From contig NZ_LT670819.1 in NCBI RefSeq assembly GCF_900129855.1, positions 5,022,001 through 5,086,000 of the forward strand: a stretch of DNA of 64,000 nt, read 5' to 3'. Origin of the DNA: Streptomyces sp. 3214.6. Lineage in GTDB: Bacteria; Actinomycetota; Actinomycetes; Streptomycetales; Streptomycetaceae. Every line of letters starts with the position of its first letter. The stretch's first letter is position 1. A model generated the notes under the pieces. It was not told the origin of the DNA. It ran no database searches and saw only the letters and a program-made list of their open reading frames with translations. Made by a program: the position numbers and the translations under genes. Positions 45,057 to 54,348 of the stretch are shown piece after piece.

Positions 45057-46136
45057 GTGAGCGAGACGAGCCCCAAGCTGCGCGCCGAGCTGGAGGGGAT
45101 CCCCACCTACAAGCCGGGCAAGCCGGCCGCGGCCGGTGGTCCCGTTGCCTACAAGCTGTCCTCCAACGAGAACCCCTATCCGCCGCTGCCGGGTGTGATG
45201 GAGACCGTGACGGCCGCTGCCGCGTCCTTCAACCGCTACCCGGACCTGGCCTGTACGGCGCTGGTGAACGAACTCGCCGAGCGCTTCGGGGTCCCCACCT
45301 CCCACCTGGCCACGGGCACCGGTTCGGTCGGCGTCGCCCAGCAGCTCGTCCAGGCGACCGCGGGGCCGGGGGACGAGGTGATCTACGCCTGGCGGTCCTT
45401 CGAGGCGTACCCGATCATCACGCGGATCAGCGGCGCGACTCCCGTGCAGGTGCCGCTGACGGCGGGGGACGTGCACGACCTGGACGCGATGGCCGACGCG
45501 ATCACCGACCGGACCCGGCTGATCTTCGTCTGCAACCCCAACAACCCCACGGGCACCGTCGTGAAGCGGGCCGAGCTGGAACGATTCCTCGACCGGGTGC
45601 CGCGTGATGTGCTGGTCGTGCTCGACGAGGCCTACCGGGAGTTCATCCGCGATCCCGAAGTGCCGGACGGCGTGGAGCTGTACCGGAACCGGCCCAACGT
45701 CTGTGTGCTGCGGACCTTCTCCAAGGCGTACGGCCTCGCGGGTCTGCGCGTCGGTTTCGCCATTGCCCACGAGCCGGTGGCGGAGGCGCTGCGCAAGACG
45801 GCGGTGCCGTTCGGCGTGAGTCAGCTGGCGCAGGAGGCCGCGATCGCCTCGCTGCGTGCCGAGGACGCGCTGCTCGGCCGGGTCGGGTCCCTGGTGTGCG
45901 AGCGCCTGCGCGTGGTCGAGGGGCTGCGCGGGCAGGGCTGGACGGTGCCCGAGACGCAGGCCAACTTCGTCTGGCTGCGGCTGGGCGAGCACACGGTGGC
46001 CTTCGCGGCGGCGTGCGAGCAGGCCGGCGTCGTGGTGCGGCCGTTCCCGGGCGAGGGCGTGCGGGTGACGATCGGCGAGAACGAGGCGAACGACATCTTC
46101 CTGAAGGTGGCGGAAGGGTTCCGCAAGGAGCTGTAG
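45057..46136 (+). CDS. hisC: histidinol-phosphate aminotransferase-like enzyme
   Basis: A 359-residue class II PLP aminotransferase. KLSSNENPYPPLPGV, FVCNPNNPTGTVV, VLDEAYREF and the PLP lysine region RTFSKAYGLAGLRVGFAI match HisC and the related aromatic aminotransferases. It stands apart from the his operon, so it may serve aromatic amino acids as well. GTG 45057 has AGAGGAGG six bases upstream; an earlier TTG at 45024 is less likely. Confidence 0.85.
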   Translation: MSETSPKLRAELEGIPTYKPGKPAAAGGPVAYKLSSNENPYPPLPGVMETVTAAAASFNRYPDLACTALVNELAERFGVPTSHLATGTGSVGVAQQLVQATAGPGDEVIYAWRSFEAYPIITRISGATPVQVPLTAGDVHDLDAMADAITDRTRLIFVCNPNNPTGTVVKRAELERFLDRVPRDVLVVLDEAYREFIRDPEVPDGVELYRNRPNVCVLRTFSKAYGLAGLRVGFAIAHEPVAEALRKTAVPFGVSQLAQEAAIASLRAEDALLGRVGSLVCERLRVVEGLRGQGWTVPETQANFVWLRLGEHTVAFAAACEQAGVVVRPFPGEGVRVTIGENEANDIFLKVAEGFRKEL

Positions 46137-46250
46137 CTTGCACCTGTTTCGACGGGTCGCCGGCGTTCAGTGGCGTTCCGGGGGGTTTCCGCGAGTAGCG
46201 GGGACCCCCCTTCGCTTGTCGAAAATCGGTGCGTCATACTAGCTTGTGAA

Positions 46251-46266
46251 TGTGAACGCTTTCACA
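46251..46266. promoter_or_regulatory. Rex operator upstream of cydA
   Basis: TGTGAACGCTTTCACA matches the known Streptomyces Rex operator TGTGAACGCGTTCACA at all but one base. A further TTGTGAA half-site abuts it on the left (46244). It is 39 bp before the cydA start, so NADH-sensing Rex should repress cytochrome bd when the redox state is oxidised. Confidence 0.88.
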
Positions 46267-46304
46267 AGCGTGATCCACAAGTCTGTGAGCAGAGGAGTGA
46301 CGAC

Positions 46305-47813
46305 GTGGACCTGGCTTTGGCGCCGGAGACACTGGCGCGCTGGCAGTTCGGCATCACCACCGTCTACCACTTCCTCTTCGTCCCCCTGACGATCTCTCTC
46401 GCGGCCCTCACCGCCGGGCTGCAGACCGCCTGGGTGCGCACGGAGAACGAGAAGTACCTCAGGGCGACGAAGTTCTGGGGCAAGCTCTTCCTGATCAACA
46501 TCGCGATGGGGGTCGTCACCGGCATCGTGCAGGAGTTCCAGTTCGGCATGAACTGGTCCGACTACTCGCGCTTCGTCGGTGACGTCTTCGGCGCTCCGCT
46601 CGCCTTCGAGGCCCTGATCGCGTTCTTCTTCGAGTCCACCTTCATCGGTCTGTGGATCTTCGGCTGGGACAAGCTGCCGAAGAAGATCCATCTGGCCTGC
46701 ATCTGGATGGTCTCGATCGGGACGATCCTGTCGGCGTACTTCATCCTCGCGGCCAACTCGTGGATGCAGCACCCGGTCGGCTACCGGATCAACAAGGAGA
46801 AGGGGCGGGCCGAGCTCACCGACATCTGGGCCGTGCTGACCCAGAACACCACGCTCGCCCAGGTCTTCCACACCATGTCCGCGGCCTTCCTCACCGGCGG
46901 CGCCTTCATGGTCGGAATCGCCGCCTTCCACCTGTACCGCAAGAGGCACATCCCGGTGATGAAGACCTCGCTGCGGCTCGGCCTGGTCACCGTGGTCATC
47001 GCCGGCCTGCTCACCGCCATCAGCGGCGACACCCTCGGCAAGGTCATGTTCAAGCAGCAGCCGATGAAGATGGCCGCCGCCGAGGCGCTGTGGGACGGCG
47101 AGGCACCCGCGCCCTTCTCGGTCTTCGCCTACGGCGACGTCGAGAAGGGGCACAACAAGGTCGCCATAGAGATCCCCGGCCTGCTGTCCTTCCTCGCGAA
47201 CGACGACTTCACCTCGCACGTTCCCGGCATCAACGACGTCAACAAGGCCGAACAGGAGAAGTTCGGACCCGGTGACTACCGGCCCAACATCCCCGTCGCC
47301 TACTGGGGCTTCCGTTGGATGATCGGCTTCGGCATGTCGTCCTTCGCCATCGGCCTGGCCGGACTCTGGCTGACCCGCAAGAAGTTCCTGCTGCCCCAGC
47401 ACCTGAGGGTCGGCGAGGACGAGGTGCCGCATGTGGTGCTCTTCAGGAACAAGGCGCTCAACCCCAAGCTCACCAAGCTCTACTGGCTGGCGACGATCTG
47501 GACCCTGGGCTTCCCGCTGATCGCCAACTCCTGGGGCTGGATCTTCACGGAGATGGGCCGCCAGCCCTGGGTGGTCTACGGCGTCCTGCAGACCCGCGAC
47601 GCGGTCTCCCCCGGGGTCTCCCAGGGCGAGGTCCTCACCTCGATGATCGTCTTCACCACGCTGTACGCGATCCTCGCCGTCGTCGAGGTCAAGCTGCTGG
47701 CGAAGTACGTGAAGGCCGGCCCGCCCGAGCTCACCGAGGCCGACCTCAACCCGCCCACGAAGATCGGCGGCGACTCCCGTGACGCCGACAAGCCGATGGC
47801 CTTCTCCTACTAG
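46305..47813 (+). CDS. cydA: cytochrome bd ubiquinol/menaquinol oxidase subunit I
   Basis: A 502-residue membrane subunit that carries the hemes and oxidises quinol with oxygen. The N-terminus ARWQFGITTVYHFLFVPLTI holds a heme-ligand His, and MGRQPWVVYG is the CydA signature GRQPW. The extracytoplasmic Q-loop is short. GTG 46305 has AGAGGAG seven bases upstream. It is the first gene of cydA-cydB-cydCD and controlled by Rex. Confidence 0.96.
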   Translation: MDLALAPETLARWQFGITTVYHFLFVPLTISLAALTAGLQTAWVRTENEKYLRATKFWGKLFLINIAMGVVTGIVQEFQFGMNWSDYSRFVGDVFGAPLAFEALIAFFFESTFIGLWIFGWDKLPKKIHLACIWMVSIGTILSAYFILAANSWMQHPVGYRINKEKGRAELTDIWAVLTQNTTLAQVFHTMSAAFLTGGAFMVGIAAFHLYRKRHIPVMKTSLRLGLVTVVIAGLLTAISGDTLGKVMFKQQPMKMAAAEALWDGEAPAPFSVFAYGDVEKGHNKVAIEIPGLLSFLANDDFTSHVPGINDVNKAEQEKFGPGDYRPNIPVAYWGFRWMIGFGMSSFAIGLAGLWLTRKKFLLPQHLRVGEDEVPHVVLFRNKALNPKLTKLYWLATIWTLGFPLIANSWGWIFTEMGRQPWVVYGVLQTRDAVSPGVSQGEVLTSMIVFTTLYAILAVVEVKLLAKYVKAGPPELTEADLNPPTKIGGDSRDADKPMAFSY

Positions 47814-47833
47814 GCCGAGGGAGCTGCACAGTC

Positions 47834-48838
47834 ATGGAACTGCACGACGTCTGGTTCGTCCTGATCGCCGTCCTGTGGACCGGCTACTTCTTCCTGGAGG
47901 GCTTCGACTTCGGGGTCGGGATCCTCACCAAGCTGCTCGCCCGCAACCGGGTCGAGAAGCGGGTGCTGATCAACACCATCGGACCCGTCTGGGACGGCAA
48001 CGAGGTGTGGCTGCTCACCGCGGGCGGCGCGACCTTCGCCGCTTTCCCCGAGTGGTACGCCACGCTCTTCTCCGGCTTCTACCTGCCCCTGCTGCTGATC
48101 CTGGTCTGTCTGATCGTGCGGGGCGTCGCCTTCGAGTACCGGGCGAAGCGGCCCGAGGAGAACTGGCAGCGCAACTGGGAGACCGCGATCTTCTGGACCT
48201 CGCTGCTGCCCGCGTTCCTGTGGGGCGTCGCCTTCGGCAACATCGTGGGAGGCGTCAAGCTCGACCAGAACTTCGAGTACGTGGGCGACGTCTGGGACCT
48301 GCTCAACCCGTACGCGCTGCTCGGCGGTCTGGTGACCCTGTCGCTGTTCACCTTCCACGGTGCGGTTTTCACGGCGCTCAAGACCGTCGGGGAGATCCGC
48401 GAACGGGCGCGGCAGCTGGCGCTGAAGGTGGGTCTTGTGACCGCCGTGTTCGCGTTGGTCTTCCTGCTGTGGACGCAGATCGACAGTGGTGACGCCAAGA
48501 GCCTGGTCGCGCTGGTCGTGGCGGTCGCCGCCCTGGTCGCGGCGCTCGTGGCGAACCAGGCGGGACGTGAGGGCTGGTCGTTCGCCCTCTCCGGCGTCAC
48601 CATCGTGGCCGCCGTGGCGATGCTCTTCCTGACGCTCTTTCCGAACGTCATGCCGTCCACGCTCAACCCGGACTGGAGCCTGACGGTGACCAACGCCTCG
48701 TCGAGCCCGTACACCCTGAAGATCATGACCTGGTGCGCGGGGATCGCCACGCCGATCGTGCTGCTGTACCAGAGCTGGACGTACTGGGTGTTCCGCAAGC
48801 GCATCGGCACGCAGCACATCGCCGACGCCGCGCACTGA
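47834..48838 (+). CDS. cydB: cytochrome bd oxidase subunit II
   Basis: A 334-residue membrane subunit with about nine helices. DVWFVLIAVLWTGYFFLEGFDFGVGIL and WDGNEVWLLTAGGATFAAFPEWYA are family hallmarks. It starts 20 bp after cydA with GAGG near the start. Together they make the high-affinity oxidase used at low oxygen. Confidence 0.96.
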   Translation: MELHDVWFVLIAVLWTGYFFLEGFDFGVGILTKLLARNRVEKRVLINTIGPVWDGNEVWLLTAGGATFAAFPEWYATLFSGFYLPLLLILVCLIVRGVAFEYRAKRPEENWQRNWETAIFWTSLLPAFLWGVAFGNIVGGVKLDQNFEYVGDVWDLLNPYALLGGLVTLSLFTFHGAVFTALKTVGEIRERARQLALKVGLVTAVFALVFLLWTQIDSGDAKSLVALVVAVAALVAALVANQAGREGWSFALSGVTIVAAVAMLFLTLFPNVMPSTLNPDWSLTVTNASSSPYTLKIMTWCAGIATPIVLLYQSWTYWVFRKRIGTQHIADAAH

Positions 48839-48854
48839 GTCCGATGTGGGGCAT

Positions 48855-48868
48855 GTTTCACGTGAAAC
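48855..48868. other. parS site (perfect)
   Basis: Perfect GTTTCACGTGAAAC in the short cydB-cydCD gap, first of a pair with 34-bp spacing. Confidence 0.95.
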
Positions 48869-48888
48869 ATGCTCTTTGAGGAGAGGGT

Positions 48889-48902
48889 GTTTCACGTGAA
48901 AC
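48889..48902. other. parS site (perfect) over cydCD start codon
   Basis: Perfect GTTTCACGTGAAAC. The likely GTG start of cydCD (48896) is the right half of the palindrome. Confidence 0.95.
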
Positions 48903-51900
48903 CGATCGACCCGCGTCTGCTCCGGTACGCCCGCGCCACTCGTCTCTTCCTGGGGGCGGTCATCGGTCTGGGCGCCGTCGGAGCAGCGCTGGTCATCGCT
49001 CAGGCGATGCTCATCGCCGAGGTGGTCGTCGGTGCCTTCCAACATGGCATGGCGGTTGCCGAACTGCGCACTCCCCTGCTGCTGTTGGTAGCCGTCGCGG
49101 TCGGCCGTGGCCTGGTCTCCTGGCTCACCGAACTCGCCGCGCACCGTGCGAGCGCCGCCGTGAAGTCGGAGCTGCGGGGACGGCTGCTGGAGCGGGCCAC
49201 CGGGCTGGGGCCCGGCTGGCTCAGCGGGCAGCGCACCGGTTCGCTGGTCGCCCTCGCCACGAGGGGCGTGGACGCGCTCGACGACTACTTCTCGCGCTAC
49301 TTGCCGCAATTGGGGCTGGCGGTGGTCGTGCCGGTCGCGGTGCTTGCGCGGATCGTGACCGAGGACTGGGTCTCCGCCGCGATCATCATCGGCACCCTGC
49401 CGCTGATCCCGGTCTTCATGGTGCTGATCGGCTGGGCCACGCAGGCGCGGATGGACCGCCAGTGGCGGCTGCTGTCCCGGCTCTCCGGACACTTCCTGGA
49501 CGTTGTCGCGGGGCTGCCCACGCTGAAGGTGTTCGGGCGGGCCAAGGCGCAGGCCGAGTCGATCCGGCGCATCACCGGTGAGTACCGGCAGGCGACCATG
49601 CGGACGCTGCGGATCGCGTTCATCTCGTCGTTCGCGCTGGAGTTGCTCTCGACGCTCTCGGTGGCCCTGGTCGCCGTGACGATCGGCATGCGGCTCGTGC
49701 ATGGCGAGATGGACCTGTACATCGGCTTGGTGATCCTCGTGCTCGCCCCCGAGGCGTATCTCCCGTTGCGGCAGGTGGGGGCGCAGTACCACGCGGCTGC
49801 GGAGGGGCTGGCGGCCGCCGAGGAGATCTTCGAGGTGCTGGAGACGCCGGTGCCGGAGTCCGGCGCGGACGCGGTGTCCGAGGGCGGGGTGGCCTTCGAG
49901 GGGGTGACCGTCCGCTACCCAGGCCGTTCCGGCGATGCCGTCTCGGACGTGTCGTTCACCGTCGAGCGCGGTGAGACGGTCGCGCTCGTCGGTCCGAGCG
50001 GTGCGGGCAAGTCGACGTTGCTGAACGTGCTGCTGGGGTTCGTGCGACCGGACGAGGGCCGAGTCATGGTCGGGGGAGTCGACCTTGCGGACGCCGATCT
50101 GGAGCAGTGGCGGTCGCGGATCGCATGGGTGCCGCAGCGACCGCATCTCTACGCCGGGACGATCGCCGAGAACGTACGGCTGGCGCGTCCCGACGCCAAC
50201 GACGCGGCCGTGCGCAGGGCGCTGGCGGATGCCGGGGCGCTGGAGTTCGTCGACGCCCTGCCCGCCGGGGTGGGCACCGTGCTCGGCGAGGACGGGACCG
50301 GTCTGTCGGCCGGGCAGCGTCAGCGGCTCGCGCTGGCCCGGGCGTTCCTCGCGGACCGGCCGGTGTTGCTCCTGGACGAGCCGACGGCCGCGCTCGACGG
50401 GGAGACCGAGGCGGAGGTGGTGGGGGCCGTGCGGCGGCTGGCGGCCGGGCGGACGGTCCTGCTGGTCGTGCACCGGCCGGCGCTGCTGGCGGTGGCGGAC
50501 CGCGTGGTGCGCCTGGCCGAGACCGAGACGCACAGGCCTGTGGAGGCCGCGGTCGGCGATGCTCCCGCCCCGCTGGAAGAGGTGGCGGCCGTGTCCGTCC
50601 CGGGGGAGCCGGCGACGAGGATCGCCACGAGCGGTGGCGGTGCCCTCGCGCGCGTTCGTGCGACGGCCGGTGCCCGGCGTGGCCGGCTCGCGCTCGCGCT
50701 GCTGTTGGGCAGCCTCGCCCTCGGCAGTGCCGTGGGGCTCATGGCCACCTCCGGCTGGCTCATCTCGCGGGCCTCGCAACAGCCTCCGGTGCTCTACCTG
50801 ATGGTGGCCGTGACGGCGACTCGCGCGTTCGGCATCGGGCGGGCGGTGTTCCGGTACGCGGAGCGGCTCGTGTCGCACGACGCCGTGCTGCGGATGCTGG
50901 CCGACACCCGGGTCGCCGTCTACCGGCGGCTGGAGCGGCTGGCGCCCGCCGGCCTGCGGACGACCCGTCGGGGCGATCTGCTGACGCGGTTGGTCGCCGA
51001 TGTGGACGCGCTGCAGGACTACTGGCTGCGCTGGCTGCTGCCGGCCGGTGCCGCCGTCGCGGTCTCGGCCGGGTCCGTGGCCTTCACGGCGTGGCTGCTG
51101 CCCGAGGCCGGGGCCGTCCTCGCCGCGGGGCTGCTGACCGCAGGGGTGGGAGTGCCGCTGATCACCGGAGCCGTGGCGCGCCGCGCCGAGCGGCGGCTCG
51201 CCCCGGCCCGAGGAGCACTGGCCACCCGCACGGCCGATCTGCTCACCGGCACCGCCGAACTGACCGTCGCGGGCGCGCTGCCCGCCCGTACCGCGGAGGT
51301 GCGTGTCGCGGACTCCGTGCTCACCCGGATCGCCTCGCGCGCGGCGACCGCCACCGCGTTGGGCGACGGACTGACCGCGCTCGTCTCCGGGCTGACCGTC
51401 GTGGCCGCCGCACTCGTGGGCGTTCAGGCGGTCGCTGACGGGCGGCTGGGCGGTGTGACCATGGCGGTGGTCGTCCTGACCCCGCTGGCCGCTTTCGAGG
51501 CCGTCCTGGGGCTGCCGCTGGCCGCGCAGTACCGCCAGCGGGTGCGCAGGAGCGCGGAGCGGGTGTACGAGGTGCTGGACTCCCCCGAGCCGGTGCGCGA
51601 GCCGGAGCAGCCCCGCCAGGCGCCCGCGTCGCCGTTCCCGCTCGTCCTCAAGGGGCTGGCCGCCCGGCACGCCGGACAGGGCCGGGACGCGCTCGCGGGA
51701 GTCGACCTCACCTTGACGCGGGGACGCCGGATCGCCGTCGTGGGACCCTCCGGGTCCGGCAAGACCACGCTCGCGCAGGTGCTGCTGCGGTTCCTGGACG
51801 CCGACGCGGGCTCGTACACGCTCGCCGGCGTGGACGCCCACGCCCTGGACGGTGACGACGTACGGCGGTTCGTCGGGCTGTGCGCGCAGGACGCGCACCT

Positions 51901-52384
51901 TTTCGACAGCTCGGTCCGGGAGAACCTGCTGCTCGCCAAGAAGGGGGCGAGCGAGGAGGAGTTGCGGGACGCGCTGGCCCGAGCCCGGCTGCTGGAGTGG
52001 GTCGACGGACTGCCCGACGGACTCGACACGCTCGTCGGCGAGCACGGGGCCCGTCTCTCCGGCGGGCAGCGGCAGCGACTCGCGCTGGCGCGGGCGCTGC
52101 TTGCCGACTTCCCGGTTCTCGTGCTCGACGAGCCCGCCGAGCATCTGGACCTGCCGACCGCCGACGCGCTCACCGAGGACCTGCTGGCCGCCACCGAGGG
52201 CCGTACGACCCTGCTCATCACTCATCGGTTGGCCGGTCTCGACGCGGTCGACGAGGTGGTCGTGCTGGACGAGGGCCGGGTGGTGCAGCGCGGCGCGTAC
52301 GCGGAACTGACCGCCGTGGAGGGGCCGATGCGGAGGATGGCCGAGCGGGAGGAGGCCGCGGAGCTGCTGGCGGCGGCGCGGTGA
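48896..52384 (+). CDS. cydCD: fused CydD-CydC ABC exporter
   Basis: A 1162-residue fusion of two ABC exporter half-transporters needed to assemble cytochrome bd (CydDC exports cysteine/glutathione or related thiols). Each half has six membrane helices and an ATPase: Walker A GPSGAGKST and signature LSAGQRQRL in the first, GPSGSGKTT and LSGGQRQRL in the second. GTG 48896 follows GAGGAGAGG with 8-9 bases spacing and lies inside a parS site. An upstream GTG at 48887 and ATG at 48869 are in frame. Confidence 0.94.
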   Translation: MKPIDPRLLRYARATRLFLGAVIGLGAVGAALVIAQAMLIAEVVVGAFQHGMAVAELRTPLLLLVAVAVGRGLVSWLTELAAHRASAAVKSELRGRLLERATGLGPGWLSGQRTGSLVALATRGVDALDDYFSRYLPQLGLAVVVPVAVLARIVTEDWVSAAIIIGTLPLIPVFMVLIGWATQARMDRQWRLLSRLSGHFLDVVAGLPTLKVFGRAKAQAESIRRITGEYRQATMRTLRIAFISSFALELLSTLSVALVAVTIGMRLVHGEMDLYIGLVILVLAPEAYLPLRQVGAQYHAAAEGLAAAEEIFEVLETPVPESGADAVSEGGVAFEGVTVRYPGRSGDAVSDVSFTVERGETVALVGPSGAGKSTLLNVLLGFVRPDEGRVMVGGVDLADADLEQWRSRIAWVPQRPHLYAGTIAENVRLARPDANDAAVRRALADAGALEFVDALPAGVGTVLGEDGTGLSAGQRQRLALARAFLADRPVLLLDEPTAALDGETEAEVVGAVRRLAAGRTVLLVVHRPALLAVADRVVRLAETETHRPVEAAVGDAPAPLEEVAAVSVPGEPATRIATSGGGALARVRATAGARRGRLALALLLGSLALGSAVGLMATSGWLISRASQQPPVLYLMVAVTATRAFGIGRAVFRYAERLVSHDAVLRMLADTRVAVYRRLERLAPAGLRTTRRGDLLTRLVADVDALQDYWLRWLLPAGAAVAVSAGSVAFTAWLLPEAGAVLAAGLLTAGVGVPLITGAVARRAERRLAPARGALATRTADLLTGTAELTVAGALPARTAEVRVADSVLTRIASRAATATALGDGLTALVSGLTVVAAALVGVQAVADGRLGGVTMAVVVLTPLAAFEAVLGLPLAAQYRQRVRRSAERVYEVLDSPEPVREPEQPRQAPASPFPLVLKGLAARHAGQGRDALAGVDLTLTRGRRIAVVGPSGSGKTTLAQVLLRFLDADAGSYTLAGVDAHALDGDDVRRFVGLCAQDAHLFDSSVRENLLLAKKGASEEELRDALARARLLEWVDGLPDGLDTLVGEHGARLSGGQRQRLALARALLADFPVLVLDEPAEHLDLPTADALTEDLLAATEGRTTLLITHRLAGLDAVDEVVVLDEGRVVQRGAYAELTAVEGPMRRMAEREEAAELLAAAR

Positions 52385-52445
52385 CCGGCGAGCCCGGCGG
52401 AACAGGACCGGCGGCCGCAGGAACGTCTCGGCGAACGCTCCGGGA

Positions 52446-53315
52446 TCACACCCGCTCGGAGAGCAGTTGTTCGATGATGACGGCGACGCCGTCCTCGTTG
52501 TTGGCGACGGTCTGCCCGGAGGCCGCCTTGAGCACGTCCGGGTGGGCATTGCCCATCGCGTAGGAACGGCCAGCCCAGGTGAGCATCTCGACGTCGTTCG
52601 GCATGTCCCCGAACGCGACGACCTCCTCGTGGGAGATGCCGCGTTCCGCGCAGCACAGGGCGAGTGTGCTGGCCTTGGAGACGCCGGGGCCGCTGATCTC
52701 CAGCAGGGCGCTGGGGCTTGAGCGGGTGACGTCGGCGCGGTCGCCGATGGCCAGGCGGGCGAGGGTGAGGAAGGCGTCGGGGTCGATCGTGGGATGGAAC
52801 GCGAGGATCTTCAGCACCGGCTCGCCGGCCCCCGGTGCGTCCGGCGCCAGCAGCTGCTCGGCCGGCGCGAGGGCGTCCGGGATCTCCATGTGCATCTTCG
52901 GATACTCCGGCTCCTGGTAGAAGCCGTACGTCTGCTCGATGGCGTACATGGTCCCGGGCGCCGCGTCACGCAGCAGCCGTACGGCGTCCAGCGCGTTCTC
53001 CCGCGCAAGCTCCCGCACCTTCACGAACCGGTGGGCGCCGGGCCCGCCGTGCAGGTCGACCACGGCGGCGCCGTTGCCGCAGATCGCCAGGCCGTGCCCG
53101 TGGACGTGGTCGCTGACGACGTCCATCCAGCGGGCCGGCCGGCCGGTGACGAAGAAGACCTCGATACCCGCCTCCTCGGCGGCGCCGAGGGCTGCGACCG
53201 TGCGCGGGGACACCGACTTGTCGTCGCGCAGCAGAGTCCCGTCGAGATCGGTGGCGATCAGCCGAGGCGGGAGGGCGGCGGCCGGGGTCTCGGGCTGTCG
53301 AGTCGCTGAGGTCAC
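52446..53315 (-). CDS. HAD-family phosphatase (Cof type)
   Basis: A 289-residue haloacid-dehalogenase phosphatase. LIATDLDGTLLRDD is motif I, VFFVTGRPARW motif II, KASTLALCCAE motif III and VVAFGDMPNDVEML motif IV; the middle is the Cof cap domain. GTG 53315 starts it. It resembles the second copy at 62133-62951. Substrate probably sugar phosphates or flavin precursors, by analogy. It converges on cydCD with 61 bp between. Confidence 0.88.
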   Translation of the reverse strand: MTSATRQPETPAAALPPRLIATDLDGTLLRDDKSVSPRTVAALGAAEEAGIEVFFVTGRPARWMDVVSDHVHGHGLAICGNGAAVVDLHGGPGAHRFVKVRELARENALDAVRLLRDAAPGTMYAIEQTYGFYQEPEYPKMHMEIPDALAPAEQLLAPDAPGAGEPVLKILAFHPTIDPDAFLTLARLAIGDRADVTRSSPSALLEISGPGVSKASTLALCCAERGISHEEVVAFGDMPNDVEMLTWAGRSYAMGNAHPDVLKAASGQTVANNEDGVAVIIEQLLSERV

Positions 53316-53403
53316 CGGGCCATTCTCGCGTATGCACCCGCACGACCGTGCGAGAGCCCGCACACATGAGGCACGGGCAGGCACAGATGACTTGATGCCG
53401 AGG

Positions 53404-54306
53404 TCAGCGCAGTTGCGCCGCCGCCCCCATGGCGATCTGCTCGAAGACCTTCTCGTCCGCGGCGAAGTCGGAGTCCGGGATGGGCCAGTGGACCACGATC
53501 TCCGTGAAGCCGAGTTCCTGGTGCCGGCCCGCGAAATCGACGAAGGCGTCCAGGGACTCCAGAGGCCGGCCGCGGTCCGGGGTGAACCCGGTGAGCAGGA
53601 TCTTGTCGAGCTCCTTCACGTCCCGTCCGCGCTCGGCACAGGCGTCGGCGAGCTTCTCGGCCTGCCCGCGAATGGCCTGAACCGACTGCTCGGGGGTGCC
53701 GCTCTCGTACAGCTTGGGGTCGCCCGTGGTCACCCACGCCTGCCCGTACTGGGCGGCGAGCCGCAGCCCGCGCGGTCCGGTCGCGGCGACCGCGAACGGC
53801 AGCCGGGGACGCTGGACGCAGCCGGGGATGTTGCGCGCCTCGTGCGCCGAGTAGTGGTCGCCCTCGTAGGACACGGAGTCCTCGGTGAGCAGCCGGTCCA
53901 GCAGCGGTACGAACTCGCCGAGCCGGTCGGCGCGCTCGCGTGGCGTCCAGGGTTCCTGGCCGAGGGCGGTGGCGTCGAAGCCGGTGCCACCCGCGCCGAT
54001 CCCCAGGGTCACCCGGCCGCCGGAGATGTCGTCCAGGGAGATCAGCTCCTTGGCGAGGGTGACCGGGTGCCGGAAGTTCGGCGAGGTCACCAGCGTGCCC
54101 AGACGCAGGCGCTCGGTGGCGGCCGCGGCGGCGGTGAGCGTCGGGATCGCGCCGAACCACGGGCCGTCGCGGAAGCTGCGCCAGGACAGGTGGTCGTAGG
54201 TGTACGCCGTGTGGAAGCCGAGCTGCTCGGCCCGCGTCCAGGCGGAACGGCCGCCCTCGTTCCAGCGGAGGTACGGGAGGATCACGGTGCTCAGGCGCAG
54301 ACTCAT
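53404..54306 (-). CDS. LLM-class F420-dependent oxidoreductase
   Basis: A 300-residue luciferase-like TIM-barrel oxidoreductase. AWTRAEQLGFHTAYTYDHLSW, LRLGTLVTSPNFRHPVTLAKELISLDDISGGRVTLGIGAGG and the YEGDHYSAHEARN block are typical of actinobacterial F420 enzymes. The substrate is unknown. ATG 54306 (MSLRLSTV) is chosen; an upstream GTG at 54339 lies in parS and has no ribosome-binding site. Confidence 0.88.
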   Translation of the reverse strand: MSLRLSTVILPYLRWNEGGRSAWTRAEQLGFHTAYTYDHLSWRSFRDGPWFGAIPTLTAAAAATERLRLGTLVTSPNFRHPVTLAKELISLDDISGGRVTLGIGAGGTGFDATALGQEPWTPRERADRLGEFVPLLDRLLTEDSVSYEGDHYSAHEARNIPGCVQRPRLPFAVAATGPRGLRLAAQYGQAWVTTGDPKLYESGTPEQSVQAIRGQAEKLADACAERGRDVKELDKILLTGFTPDRGRPLESLDAFVDFAGRHQELGFTEIVVHWPIPDSDFAADEKVFEQIAMGAAAQLR

Positions 54307-54332
54307 GTCATCGAGCGTATGCGGCCGACGGT

Positions 54333-54346
54333 GTTTCACGTGAAAC
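54333..54346. other. parS site (perfect)
   Basis: Perfect GTTTCACGTGAAAC in the narrow gap between two leftward genes, the rightmost parS of the window. Confidence 0.95.
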
Positions 54347-54348
54347 AG

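Noticed and set aside
47810..52549. A 1579-codon open frame on the minus strand opposite cydB and cydCD
   Set aside because: It is a shadow of the real genes: high GC removes stops in the reverse frame, there is no recognisable domain, and the composition is Arg/Gly/Pro/Gln-rich.
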